Positions 19,392-28,339 of a stretch of DNA of 64,000 nt are shown here, piece after piece. A model generated the notes under the pieces. It ran no database searches. It was not told where the DNA came from and was given only the letters and a program-made list of their open reading frames with translations. This stretch comes from Pedobacter miscanthi. GTDB lineage: Bacteria > Bacteroidota > Bacteroidia > Sphingobacteriales > Sphingobacteriaceae. The stretch spans positions 248,001-312,000 of the forward strand of contig NZ_QNQU01000002.1 of assembly GCF_003315595.1 (NCBI RefSeq), given 5' to 3'. Both the position numbers and the translations under genes were made by a program. Numbering within the stretch: position 1 is the stretch's first letter; every line of letters begins with the position of its first letter.

Positions 19392-19442
19392 GTTTGTGAT
19401 CAGCTAAAATACGCTGCACACGAAAATTCTACATATAAAGTT

Positions 19443-19476
19443 AAGCCTTTAAATCTTTCGATTTAAAGGCTTTTTT
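19443..19476 (+). terminator. Intrinsic terminator of the SusC/SusD-metalloprotease operon
   Basis: AAGCCTTTAAAT (19443-19454), loop CTTTCG, ATTTAAAGGCTT (19461-19472), then a run of T. The 12-bp stem is perfect. The loop and most of the stem recur in the terminator at 34043-34078. Confidence 0.9.
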
Positions 19477-19559
19477 GTGTTTAAACTACAGCGCCATAAA
19501 CTTAGGCTAGCAGTAAAGCGCTTTTACGATGCCCGAAGGCATCGGCCAGGTTTTACAGA

Positions 19560-20432
19560 TCAGGCTTTACGCTTAAACAGCTTTAGGATCTTTTTGACTG
19601 CCATTGCAAAGGCAACTGCCAGTAATCCGGCAACTAAACCGGCACCAAATTCTTTTATTATTGAAGGAATACCCGGTAAAAGGTGATGCATGAAATCAAT
19701 ATTGTGTACAAAAATGCCACCCGAAACAAGGATCAATGCTATTGTTCCTACCACACTTAAAACTTTTATTACGATGGGTAGCGACCAAACCAGTAATTTA
19801 CCCAGTACTGAAAGCGCTCCTTTTCCGTTCGAACGTTTAATTAACCGGTATCCTGCATCATCCATCCTAACAATTATAGCCACAATGCCATAAACCCCGA
19901 TTGTAGCCAGAAGCGCTATAATCGAAACAGTTACAATCTGTAAGGTAATGCTTTCTTCCAGTACGCTGCCCAGCGCGATGATTACAATTTCGATAGAGAG
20001 GATAAAATCTGTAGTGATGGCAGATCTAACTTTTATCTTTTCCGCATCCTTATCTTCCTGTAAAACCTCTGTTGTTTCCTGATGGTGATCTGCAGAGCGA
20101 TGAAAAAGATATTCTACAATCTTTTCAACGCCTTCATACGCGAGGTATATCCCTCCCAGTACCAAAATTATTTTTATGGCCACCGGAAAAAACACATTCA
20201 GTAATAGTGCTATCGGAACAATAATAAGTTTGTTGACCAATGAGCCCTTGGTAATCGCCCATAATACCGGAAGTTCTCTTGAAGAAAGAAAACCGGTTGA
20301 TTTTTCGGCATTAACGGCAAGATCATCGCCCAATATTCCGGCTGTTTTTTTTGCAGCAAGTTTTGCGCTTACCGCAACATCATCCATTAAAGCACCTATA
20401 TCGTCTAAAACTGCAAAAAAACCTGAAGCCAT
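19560..20432 (-). CDS. DUF808 family membrane protein (YedI-like)
   Basis: A 290-residue inner-membrane protein. The start is placed at the ATG at 20432, since MASGFFAVLDDIGALMDDVA is the family's standard N terminus; a TTG eight codons earlier is possible but not needed. Several membrane helices follow (LLLNVFFPVAIKIILVLGGI, FILSIEIVIIALGSVLEESI, GTIALILVSGGIFVHNI, GAGLVAGLLAVAFAMAV). DUF808/YedI proteins are widespread and of unknown function. It is a single gene, convergent with the metalloprotease operon and divergent from GH92. Confidence 0.9.
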   Translation of the reverse strand: MASGFFAVLDDIGALMDDVAVSAKLAAKKTAGILGDDLAVNAEKSTGFLSSRELPVLWAITKGSLVNKLIIVPIALLLNVFFPVAIKIILVLGGIYLAYEGVEKIVEYLFHRSADHHQETTEVLQEDKDAEKIKVRSAITTDFILSIEIVIIALGSVLEESITLQIVTVSIIALLATIGVYGIVAIIVRMDDAGYRLIKRSNGKGALSVLGKLLVWSLPIVIKVLSVVGTIALILVSGGIFVHNIDFMHHLLPGIPSIIKEFGAGLVAGLLAVAFAMAVKKILKLFKRKA

Positions 20433-20682
20433 ATCCTTATCTAATTGGGCATGCAAAATACCAAATCAATCTTAATCTGAAAGAAAAACATCAAAAGATT
20501 CACTAAAAACCCATACCGCCCCTACTTTATAGAAAAATAAGTACAGGAATTCAAATTCAGGAAGACAAAAAGAAATTAAACATATTCGGTTTAATAAATC
20601 GTTTTACTAACTTGCTTTTTAAATTAGATATCCCACAGGTAGAGATAAGCGGATTTAAAACTTGTGGGTTTATGGAAAAAAT

Positions 20683-22953
20683 ATGAAAAAACTCTTTTAC
20701 ACATTATTAAACTGCATTTTACCGTTCGCGTTTTTAGCCGGTACGGCCGATGCCCAGACCAAAAAACAACCTGTCGATTACGTAAATCCCTATATCGGGA
20801 ACATCAGCCATTTGCTTGTTCCCACCTATCCCACCGTCCATTTACCCAATAGTTTGTTGAGGGTTTATCCCGAACGGGATAATTTCACCGCCAATACAAT
20901 ACATGGTTTGCCGCTGGTTATTACCAGCCACCGGGGTAGTTCGGCCTTTAACCTGAGCCCTTTCCAGGGCGACCTGAAAAACACCAGCCCCACCATAGCT
21001 TATGGTTATGATAACGAAATCATCAAACCTTATTATTATGAGGTTGATCTTGACGACTATGGCATCAATGTACGGTTTGCCCCCGCTCACCAATCAGGCA
21101 TATACGATATCAGCTTTTCAAAATCCGGTCCTGCATATCTGATCATGAACACCAGAAATGGCGAACTATCGGTTAAAGAAAATGTGGTAAGCGGATTTCA
21201 GAAACTGGGTAATAACACCAGGGTTTATATTTATTTCCAAACCGATTTATCCCCTCTTGAGGCCGGAAAACAAAAGAATGGTCAAATTGATTCAAAAGAT
21301 CAGTCCACATCGGGGCAGAATGCTTACCTGACATTAAAATACCCGGCCGGCACAAAAAAGATCAGGGCTCGTTACGGCATATCATTTATCAGCGTAGAAC
21401 AGGCAAAGCGGAACCTTAACAGGGAAATAAGGGATTATGAGCTGGATAAAGTGGCTCAAAACGGCAGAAATATATGGAACCAAACCCTTGGAAAAATTGC
21501 TGTTGAGGGAACAGATGAAACGGCCAAAATTATTTTTTACACCTCACTTTACCGCACTTATGAGCGCATGATCAGTTTATCAGAAGATGGTCAGTATTTT
21601 AGTGCTTTTGATGGCAAGGTTCACAATGATAACGGCACTCCTTTTTTTACAGATGACTGGATTTGGGATACCTATAGGGCAACACATCCGCTACGTGTAA
21701 TTATTGAGCCAAAAATGGAAGGCGATATGATTAACTCTTATCTCCGGATGGCCCAGCAGATGAACGACCACTGGATGCCCACTTTCCCGGAAGTTACCGG
21801 CGATAGCCGCAGGATGAACAGTAACCACGGCGTGGCCACTATAATTGATGCTTATAACAAAGGCCTCCGGAGCTTTAATCTCGAAGAAGCATATCAATAT
21901 TGTAAAGCCGGGATCACCGAAAAAACACTGTCACCATGGTCGTCAAAAAAAGCAGGTGTTTTAGATCAGTTTTTTAAAGATAAGGGATACTTTCCGGCAT
22001 TACCTCCCGGAGAAAAGGAAACTGCGCCCGAAGTTCATGGTTTCGAAAAGCGCCAACCCATAGCGGTAACTTTGGGTACGGTTTACGATGAGTGGTGCCT
22101 GGGCAACATTGCCGGGCAACTTGGCAAAACCGATGAAGCAAAATATTTTTTAGAGAAAAGCAAAAGCTATCACACCGTGTTTAATCCCGATACCAAATTC
22201 TTTCATCCGAAAGATATTGATGGCAAATTTATCCAACCTTTGGATTATCGCTTTTCGGGTGGATTAGGGGCAAGGGAAACCTACGATGAAAACAACGGCT
22301 GGCTTTACCGCTGGGATGTGCTACACAACATAGGCGACCTGGTTGATATGATCGGTGGAAAACAGGCTTTTGTTGATGAGCTGGAAAAAATGTATGATAC
22401 ACCGCTGGGAAAAAGCAGGTTTGATTTTTATTCGCAACTGCCAGACCATACGGGTAATGTTGGACAGTTTTCTATGGGTAACGAACCGGCCATGCATATC
22501 CCCTATCTTTACAACTATGCAGGCCAACCGTGGCGTACCCAGAAACGTGTACGCAGCTTACTTACCCAATGGTTCCGTAACGACCTGATGGGTATCCCGG
22601 GCGATGAAGATGGCGGTGGTTTAACCTCTTTTGTAGTTTTTTCGCAAATGGGTTTTTATCCAATTACCCCGGGTATACCTATGTATGTTATTGGTAGTCC
22701 TACATTTTCTAATGTAAAACTGGATATCGGGAATGGTAAAAAATTCGAAGTAACCTGTTTGAATTATGCACCCGAAAATAAATACATACAATCTGCAAAG
22801 TTAAACGGGCAGGTTTGGAATAAATCGTGGTTCTCGCACGAGGATTTAATGAAAGGTGGAAAACTGGAACTAACTATGGGTAAACGCCCGAACAAATTAT
22901 GGGCATCGGAGGAAAGTTCTATTCCCCCTTCTTTTAAAATGCCTGCAAAATAA
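20683..22953 (+). CDS. GH92 family glycoside hydrolase, exported
   Basis: A 756-residue enzyme with signal peptide (FLAGTADAQ). The start is the ATG at 20683 with a GGAAAAAAT leader; the frame is open seven codons further but only from a TTG. GH92 marks are VDYVNPYIGN at the mature start, DDWIWDTYRATHPL in the centre, NSNHGVATIIDAYNKG, GNEPAMHIPYLYNYAGQPW and the closing PGDEDGGGLTSFVVF with MGFYPITPG. GH92 enzymes are calcium-dependent exo-alpha-mannosidases acting on N-glycans or mannans. The sequence PNSLLRVYPERDNF near the N terminus is less typical of classical mannosidases, so the precise linkage is uncertain. It is a lone gene, not inside the SusC/SusD locus. Confidence 0.93.
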   Translation: MKKLFYTLLNCILPFAFLAGTADAQTKKQPVDYVNPYIGNISHLLVPTYPTVHLPNSLLRVYPERDNFTANTIHGLPLVITSHRGSSAFNLSPFQGDLKNTSPTIAYGYDNEIIKPYYYEVDLDDYGINVRFAPAHQSGIYDISFSKSGPAYLIMNTRNGELSVKENVVSGFQKLGNNTRVYIYFQTDLSPLEAGKQKNGQIDSKDQSTSGQNAYLTLKYPAGTKKIRARYGISFISVEQAKRNLNREIRDYELDKVAQNGRNIWNQTLGKIAVEGTDETAKIIFYTSLYRTYERMISLSEDGQYFSAFDGKVHNDNGTPFFTDDWIWDTYRATHPLRVIIEPKMEGDMINSYLRMAQQMNDHWMPTFPEVTGDSRRMNSNHGVATIIDAYNKGLRSFNLEEAYQYCKAGITEKTLSPWSSKKAGVLDQFFKDKGYFPALPPGEKETAPEVHGFEKRQPIAVTLGTVYDEWCLGNIAGQLGKTDEAKYFLEKSKSYHTVFNPDTKFFHPKDIDGKFIQPLDYRFSGGLGARETYDENNGWLYRWDVLHNIGDLVDMIGGKQAFVDELEKMYDTPLGKSRFDFYSQLPDHTGNVGQFSMGNEPAMHIPYLYNYAGQPWRTQKRVRSLLTQWFRNDLMGIPGDEDGGGLTSFVVFSQMGFYPITPGIPMYVIGSPTFSNVKLDIGNGKKFEVTCLNYAPENKYIQSAKLNGQVWNKSWFSHEDLMKGGKLELTMGKRPNKLWASEESSIPPSFKMPAK

Positions 22954-22954
22954 T

Positions 22955-23026
22955 ATCCATGCCAAAACCGCATGGATTTTGGCATCAACTTCTTGTCGCA
23001 TACCTTGCTATAAATGCATGGTATGC
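22955..23026 (+). promoter_or_regulatory. Cluster of overlapping inverted repeats after GH92
   Basis: Three perfect stems lie within 72 bases of the GH92 stop: ATCCATGC (22955-22962) with GCATGGAT (22970-22977); ATGCCAAAA (22959-22967) with TTTTGGCAT (22977-22985); and GCATACC (22998-23004) with GGTATGC (23020-23026). The first two share bases and exclude one another. No long T-run follows. It probably ends or stabilises the GH92 transcript. Confidence 0.55.
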
Positions 23027-23198
23027 GGCAGGTAAATGCAGTCGCACAGCTCTAATCCTCTACTTCCACCAGGTTTTAACTAAAAATTCTCACTATTTAG
23101 CATCTTTGTTTCCAGGCATATATCTATTTGTGATTCCATACGATTAAAAATCTCCAATCGCTTAAAAACTTTTAATGAAGTTGATCAGTTAGGTTGGT

Positions 23199-24281
23199 AT
23201 GGATATCAAAAAAAGCAACAACCTTTTCCGAACGGCAACTTCTATTGTGTTGTACGTTGCCGGGCTGATCATTTTACTCTGGTTTTTATATAAAATACTC
23301 AGTGTGCTGTTACTGGGGATTTTTGCAGTTGTACTGGGCATTATCATCAATGCCCCGGTTAGCCGACTGGAAAGAAAAGGGCTGAAACGCTGGTTGGCTT
23401 CCCTGATTGTTTTTGTGCTGATTTTTGCTACAATGGGCTTACTCGGCTGGATGGTTGTGCCGCATTTAAGCGATCAGTTGGATGTGCTGATCGGGAATAT
23501 CCCTAAATATTACGCATCTGTTAGTGGTTACCTTGATAGGGTATTGGCTAAATTTCCTGAATTGCAAAAGGAGATCAAAGACGGCGGCATGTCGGTATCT
23601 TCAGCTATTCCTTCCATTGGCAATACGGTTATGGGGATTGGTAATTTTTCTTTTTCAGTGCTTGGAAATCTATTTGTGTTTATTGTTTTCATCTGCATGG
23701 TGGTATTTTTTGTAGGTAGCCCCAGGCCTATTGTGGAGCTGTATATCACGGTTTTCCCAATCCATCAGCGCCAAAAAGCTGAAGATGCGCTTAAACACAC
23801 TTCGGTAATGTTAATCGGCTGGATGAAATCGAACCTGATTGGTGGCGCTATTGAAGCGGTTGTGGTATATGGCTTTCTCACACTCATGAACGTACCCGGG
23901 GCTTTGGTTTGGGCTGCACTCGCGTTTTTTTCGGAACTAATCCCTAAAATCGGTTTTTACATTATGGCTATTCCGCCTACCTTGGTTGCACTCTCGGTGA
24001 GCCCTGCTACGGCGTTTTGGTGCCTGGTGTTTTTTCTATTGCTTAACGAGCTGGTTTCGGATTTTCTGATGCCGAAACTCCGGTCATCCACAATGAATAT
24101 CCATCCGATGTCTTCCCTGTTCCTGTTACTTGCGATGGGTATGGCTTTTGGTTTAACCGGTGCCTTACTCGCAACACCAATGGCGGCTGTGATAAAAGCT
24201 TATTATGAAGAATTTTACACCAACTGCAGGTTAAAGGACGAATTGGTAGAAGACCGTATTGATGCGGTTGTCTACCCTTAA
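23199..24281 (+). CDS. AI-2E family (PerM-like) permease
   Basis: A 360-residue protein with seven to eight membrane segments, including the conserved LGIIINAPVSRLERKGLKRW near the N terminus and the C-terminal FLMPKLRSSTMNIHPMSSLF with LTGALLATPMAAVIKAYYEE. The family includes PerM, the TqsA exporter of autoinducer-2 and Na+/H+ antiporters, so the transported species is uncertain. It faces the SDR at 24346 across a shared terminator stem. A degraded second copy of this gene lies at about 53706-54345. Confidence 0.9.
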   Translation: MDIKKSNNLFRTATSIVLYVAGLIILLWFLYKILSVLLLGIFAVVLGIIINAPVSRLERKGLKRWLASLIVFVLIFATMGLLGWMVVPHLSDQLDVLIGNIPKYYASVSGYLDRVLAKFPELQKEIKDGGMSVSSAIPSIGNTVMGIGNFSFSVLGNLFVFIVFICMVVFFVGSPRPIVELYITVFPIHQRQKAEDALKHTSVMLIGWMKSNLIGGAIEAVVVYGFLTLMNVPGALVWAALAFFSELIPKIGFYIMAIPPTLVALSVSPATAFWCLVFFLLLNELVSDFLMPKLRSSTMNIHPMSSLFLLLAMGMAFGLTGALLATPMAAVIKAYYEEFYTNCRLKDELVEDRIDAVVYP

Positions 24282-24305
24282 AACCCAGAAGCTTTTTAAA
24301 TGAAA

Positions 24306-24337
24306 GAGCCTGTATCATAAATAAAATGATCAGGCTC
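24306..24337. terminator. Bidirectional terminator-like stem between permease and SDR genes
   Basis: GAGCCTGTATCAT (from 24306) pairs with ATGATCAGGCTC (to 24337) with one bulged T, leaving a short A/T-rich loop. It stands between two convergent genes. T-runs are weak on both sides. Confidence 0.6.
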
Positions 24338-24345
24338 AATGTGTT

Positions 24346-25251
24346 TTACGGATGGCCACTTCCACCGGCAGCACCATAAATCTGCCCTGTTGCATAACTA
24401 CCTGAATTATCGGCCAGCTGCACATAAATAGAGGCCAGTTCAGCAGGCTGTCCCGGTCTTCCTAAAGGTGTTGCCTTCCCAAATTCTTCGATGGCATTCT
24501 GCGGCTGTCCACCACTGGTTTGAAGCGGGGTCCATACCGGCCCCGGAGCTACGCCATTTACCCTGATGCCTTTCGGGCCCAGTTGTTTGGCAAGCGATTT
24601 TACAAAAGCAACGTTTGCCGCCTTGGTTTGAGCATAATCGAAAAGATTTTCTGAAGGATCATAGGGCTGTACCGAACTGGTTGAAATAATTACGGAACCA
24701 GGCTCAAGGTGAGGCAGCGCTGCTTTGGTGATCCAGAAGGGGGCATAAATATTGGTTTTTATAGTCATATCAAATCCCTCCGAGCTGATATCCGCAAGTG
24801 AATCAACTGCCTGCTGGTGTCCGGCATTATTCACCAGGATGTCTATCCCACCCAGCTTTTTTACTGCGCCAGCTACCAGCTCCACACAGAAGCTTTCAGA
24901 AGTAATATCACCGGATATTCCAAATCCATTCCTCCCTGCCTCTTCTATCAGCGCCAGTACTTCATCAGCATCAGACTGCTCCTGTGGCAGATAGCCGATC
25001 ACTACATCTGCGCCTTCCCTTGCATAGGCAATAGCTGCCGCCCGGCCAATCCCCGAATCGCCTCCGGTAATCAACGCCCTTCTTCCTGTAAGTCTTCCGG
25101 TTCCTTTATAGGTTTTTTCACCGTGATCCGGAACCGGGTCCATTTTTGATGCCAGCCCCGGAACGGCCTGCGGCTGTTTAACAAATGGAGGCTGTGGATA
25201 TTTTGTTCTTGGATCCTCTAAGGATTGTATTTTCTTTTCAGTCATTTCCAT
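24346..25251 (-). CDS. SDR family oxidoreductase (YghA-like)
   Basis: A short-chain dehydrogenase of about 301 residues. The N-terminal extension DPRTKYPQPPFVKQPQAVPG is typical of the YghA/glucose-dehydrogenase-like long SDRs, then come the NAD(P) motif GGDSGIGRAAAIAYARE, NNAGHQQAVDSLADIS, the catalytic Ser and YDYAQTKAANV (YxxxK equivalent FDYAQTK), and GIRVNGVAPGPVWTPLQ. It oxidises or reduces an alcohol/carbonyl compound. The ATGs at 25251 and 25245 are both possible starts; the more distant ATG at 25287 adds a basic stretch not seen in the family. A Tat-signal-bearing paralogue is at 45711-46730. Confidence 0.9.
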   Translation of the reverse strand: MEMTEKKIQSLEDPRTKYPQPPFVKQPQAVPGLASKMDPVPDHGEKTYKGTGRLTGRRALITGGDSGIGRAAAIAYAREGADVVIGYLPQEQSDADEVLALIEEAGRNGFGISGDITSESFCVELVAGAVKKLGGIDILVNNAGHQQAVDSLADISSEGFDMTIKTNIYAPFWITKAALPHLEPGSVIISTSSVQPYDPSENLFDYAQTKAANVAFVKSLAKQLGPKGIRVNGVAPGPVWTPLQTSGGQPQNAIEEFGKATPLGRPGQPAELASIYVQLADNSGSYATGQIYGAAGGSGHP

Positions 25252-25595
25252 TGATGATTTTCTTCGGGCCTTAAACATACTGCCCATACACCCTGGCCGT
25301 GGATAATGGGCGGGCCTTTAAAAACTAAAGGTTATCCAATAAATCCAACACCGTAAATCTGTTAATTGTTCTCGGGAAAATAAAAGCATTGGATAGGGAA
25401 AGTTGAATACAGCCAACATTACCTTGTTGTAGTTCATTTAAGTGTCTACAGAAATTATAGTATCTCTTTCCGTACATAAATTAGTCTCACAATAGGGAAA
25501 TAATAATAAAATGATTATTTTTGCTCTGCAAAACGGGAATTACCGGACCATCCCTTTGAAAGATTGATCACATTTATCACTTAAGAACAGAAAAC
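25252..25595. other. Intergenic stretch, divergent promoters
   Basis: No gene seen. A TATTTTTG box (25516-25523) matches the Bacteroidota -7 consensus TAnnTTTG and could serve the small secreted protein that starts at 25596; no clear TTG -33 element was found at the expected distance. Confidence 0.4.
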
Positions 25596-25904
25596 ATGAA
25601 AAAATTATCTATTGCATTGATTTGTATGTTTTTCGCATTTGCCACCATGGCTGGCGATGTAAACACCGGAAAAACATCGGGGAACCCAATCAGGGTTGAG
25701 TTAGACCTCAACAATAGTTCAAGGAATAGCAATACCGCGAGTGCATTCCGTATTCAAAAGCCTTTCACTTTTCACGATTCCTGCGGACAAACCATCACCG
25801 TATATGTGAGCGCTCCAAATGGAACGTACTGGGCGGACATGGGTGTTGTTGCAGGCCATTACATGCTCGACCACATGAACAGCTCAGGATGTTACATCCC
25901 ATAG
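25596..25904 (+). CDS. Small secreted protein of unknown function
   Basis: A 102-residue protein with a clean signal peptide (KKLSIALICMFFAFATMAG) and a mature part of about 82 residues. The mature part has two Cys (in SCGQTI and SGCYIP) that could form one disulfide, and a short aromatic stretch NGTYWADMGVVAGHYMLDH. No family is recognised. It is monocistronic. The signal peptide, the paired cysteines and codon use like that of neighbours support a real gene. Confidence 0.75.
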   Translation: MKKLSIALICMFFAFATMAGDVNTGKTSGNPIRVELDLNNSSRNSNTASAFRIQKPFTFHDSCGQTITVYVSAPNGTYWADMGVVAGHYMLDHMNSSGCYIP

Positions 25905-26415
25905 GTTAGCTGGATTTTTAAGGTATACGGAACAGATTACCAGAAACCATATACCCAACACCCGTTTCGAATTGATACTAAGGGATGGTCCCCATTAAAC
26001 ATCAGTCTGTATCCAAAAAATTATCACCTTTCTCAAGGTAGGTTTTCAATATCTTGGTGGATTCCTCCACAAGTAGAGAATGTAAACGATCCATAATAAA
26101 TGATTTTGGTGCTAGCACTACATTCCCTGTTCCTGAAAACATCTAAAATACTAAGCACTAAGACTATAGACAGCTACCACTGTGAGTCCATCAGCTGTTT
26201 ACCCTTAAATAATCTGATTGAAATCTAAGTTATTAATGATGATGCTCCCTTAGGGGCAAGCCATTAGAATAATAAAAAAGATAATGATTCAACTGCTGGA
26301 CCTAGTCGAAACCGATGAAAAAAATATATTCAAAAATTCCCAGCTCAATGCTAAAAACCCTTCCCAGTTTGTTTTATCAGAAGCCTTGCGTAAATTGCAT
26401 ACTTTATCCAATCGC
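25905..26415. other. Gene-free stretch with one copy of a dispersed repeat
   Basis: Apart from the repeat at 25957-26012, nothing recognisable is present. The frame of the following Crp/Fnr gene is open back to 26284, but the first 44 codons do not resemble the family. Confidence 0.5.
25957..26012. repeat. Dispersed direct repeat, copy 1
   Basis: The blocks AACACCCGTTTCGAATT, ACTAAG, GATGGTCCCCATTAA and CATCAGT occur here and, in the same order and orientation, at 33873-33932. Similarity stops sharply on both sides. The two copies flank an eight-kilobase segment. It may be the scar or end of a transposable element; no matching element is in the window. Confidence 0.75.
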
Positions 26416-27006
26416 ATGATGTCCAATTTTGAAGCGCTTTTTACTTACATCCACGAAACAGCTGGCAAATCCCTGTCAGCGCAGGACAAACAGTTGTTGA
26501 TGGTGCACTTCAAACCTAAAAAACTGCGCAAACGGCAATACTTCCTGCAGGAAGGCGACGTATGCAGGTATATTGGATTTATCACCAAAGGATCCGCGAG
26601 AACCTTCACGGTAGATGAAAAAGGGAATGAACATATCCTGAAACTCTCGCTTGAAAACTGGTGGCTGGCCGATTTTGAAAGTTTCTATAAATTAACGCCC
26701 AGCCGTTTCAATATAGAAGCACTCGAGGAACTGGAAGTTTTACAAACCACAAATGCTGAAATTGAGGACGTACTTAAACAGATCCCCGCATTTTTGGAGA
26801 TGTCTAGCGTTATCAATCAAAATTACACCATTGCTAACCAAAAAAGGATCGAAGCTGCCATGACCTATACCGCTGAAGAGCGTTACGGGGATCTGGTGCG
26901 TAACTATCCACAATTTCTAAAACGGTTCCCGCAAAACATGATCGCCTCTTACCTGGGCCTCTCCAGGGAAACTTTAAGCAGGCTCAGGAAAAATGCGCTC
27001 AAATAA
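26416..27006 (+). CDS. Crp/Fnr family transcriptional regulator
   Basis: A regulator of about 196 residues when started at the ATG at 26416, which gives MMSNFEALFTYIHETAGKSL, the usual N terminus of Bacteroidota Crp/Fnr-like proteins. It has a cyclic-nucleotide-binding-type beta barrel (FLQEGDVCRYIGFITKGSAR) and a C-terminal helix-turn-helix (NMIASYLGLSRETLSRLRKN). The glycine/arginine cAMP-contact pattern is not evident, so the ligand is uncertain. It is followed after 217 bases by an SDR, its likely target. The in-frame ATG at 26284 would add 44 residues of no clear family match. Confidence 0.88.
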   Translation: MMSNFEALFTYIHETAGKSLSAQDKQLLMVHFKPKKLRKRQYFLQEGDVCRYIGFITKGSARTFTVDEKGNEHILKLSLENWWLADFESFYKLTPSRFNIEALEELEVLQTTNAEIEDVLKQIPAFLEMSSVINQNYTIANQKRIEAAMTYTAEERYGDLVRNYPQFLKRFPQNMIASYLGLSRETLSRLRKNALK

Positions 27007-27223
27007 CCGTCCTGATTTTTCCGCTCCCCTGCGCGCGCTATTTCCCCAATCAAACAAAAACACCTATCAAACAAACAGTTAACTGTAGTCAGGTGATTTA
27101 AGTCACGCTTGCCTATTGCCTTAAATCACAGGTACTTTATGATCCAGCTCACGCGCCAGTTTATAAGAGCTTTGCATCTTTGAATGTGCTCCAGAAGCCA
27201 AAATAGAACTGGAGAAATTAAAC

Positions 27224-28000
27224 ATGTTAACATTTAAAATCATGAAAAATTTAGAAAATAAAGTAGCTGTAGTTACCGGTGCATCAAAAGGGATAGGTGC
27301 ATCGATTGCAAAACACTTTGCTGCAGCAGGCGCAAAGGTAGTGGTGAATTATGCATCAAGTAAGGAAGGTGCGGACCGGGTGGTTAAAGAGATTACCGAA
27401 AACGGAGGCCTGGCCATTGCAGTGCAGGCAGACATATCGGATGAAGCAGATGTGATCAGGTTGTTCCAGGAAACAGATAAAGCTTTCGGCGCGTTGGATA
27501 TCCTTGTCAATAACGCGGTTTACCAGGGATATTTACCCATTGAACAAGTTTCGGCAGACGCTTTTCATAAGCATTTCAATGTAAATGTTTTAGGTCCTAT
27601 ATTAACTATCCAGGCATCTCTGAAAGCCTTTGGCAATAAGGGTGGCAATGTGATCAACATCAGTTCGGGAGCAAGTAAATACCCCCTTCCAGGCGCATCC
27701 TTGTATTCTGCTACCAAGGCGGCATTAGATGCCATTACAATTGCGCTATCCAAAGAACTGGGCGCAAAAAACATACGCATCAATTCCATCTTACCTGGCG
27801 CCACCGATACCGAAGGAGCCAATAGCGCAGGCGTTACGCCTGGCAGTGAATACGAAAAAATGTTTGTTTCCAAAACACCGCTTGGTCGCAGGGGTTTACC
27901 GGAGGATATAGCCAAAGCGGCTGTGTTCCTTGCCTCAGATGACGCAGCCTGGATTACAGGCGAGCAGATCGGCGTTTCGGGTGGTATGTACGGTTTTTAA
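27224..28000 (+). CDS. SDR family oxidoreductase
   Basis: A classical short-chain dehydrogenase: VAVVTGASKGIGASIAKHFA (NAD(P)-binding TGxxxGIG), NNAVYQGYLP (NNAG equivalent with Val), ISSGASKYPLPGASLYSATK (Ser and YxxxK) and LPGATDTEG. Two starts are possible: ATG at 27224 has GGAG nine bases upstream, while ATG at 27242 (MKNLENKVAVVTG) matches the family length best. It follows the Crp/Fnr regulator and may be controlled by it. The substrate is unknown. Two other SDRs of this size lie at 32305 and 40072. Confidence 0.9.
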   Translation: MLTFKIMKNLENKVAVVTGASKGIGASIAKHFAAAGAKVVVNYASSKEGADRVVKEITENGGLAIAVQADISDEADVIRLFQETDKAFGALDILVNNAVYQGYLPIEQVSADAFHKHFNVNVLGPILTIQASLKAFGNKGGNVINISSGASKYPLPGASLYSATKAALDAITIALSKELGAKNIRINSILPGATDTEGANSAGVTPGSEYEKMFVSKTPLGRRGLPEDIAKAAVFLASDDAAWITGEQIGVSGGMYGF

Positions 28001-28339
28001 CCCCACATTAATGGAAAAACAACCAAACCGGCCAAAATCAAAAGATCCCTCTTCTAAAAGAAGCAGGGATTTTTTGTTTTCCCAAATTGCTGTAATCGCT
28101 TGCTTATTTGAAAATTGCGCTTCCCACATACAGCACAGTCCTGCTATTGATACATCATCCGCTCAAGAGGATATAGGCAAGAAAATGCACCTTGGGGCAG
28201 AGATGATAGGACGTAAATGTTTAAAGATGAACCATGCCCCTAAAAGAAAAAAACAGCCAATTGAAAGAATCAATGTAGCCAACTCTAAACAACAAAACTC
28301 TAAACTTCATGATTAGCCTCTATACCAGACCACAGTAAA
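28001..28339. other. Gene-free stretch with terminator
   Basis: Apart from the terminator at 28045-28076 nothing recognisable is present. An open frame at 27930-28316 overlaps the SDR gene out of frame and shows no family resemblance. Confidence 0.5.
28045..28076 (+). terminator. Intrinsic terminator of the SDR gene
   Basis: ATCCCT (28045-28050) CTTCT (28051-28055), loop AAA, AGAAG, one bulged C, AGGGAT (28065-28070), then a run of six T. It lies 45 bases after the SDR stop. Confidence 0.85.

Noticed and set aside
25957..26012. Intact insertion sequence at the direct repeat
   Set aside because: No transposase frame and no terminal inverted repeat pair near either copy.
27930..28316. 128-codon open frame after the SDR gene
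   Set aside because: It overlaps the SDR gene out of frame and runs through an intrinsic terminator; no family resemblance and atypical composition.
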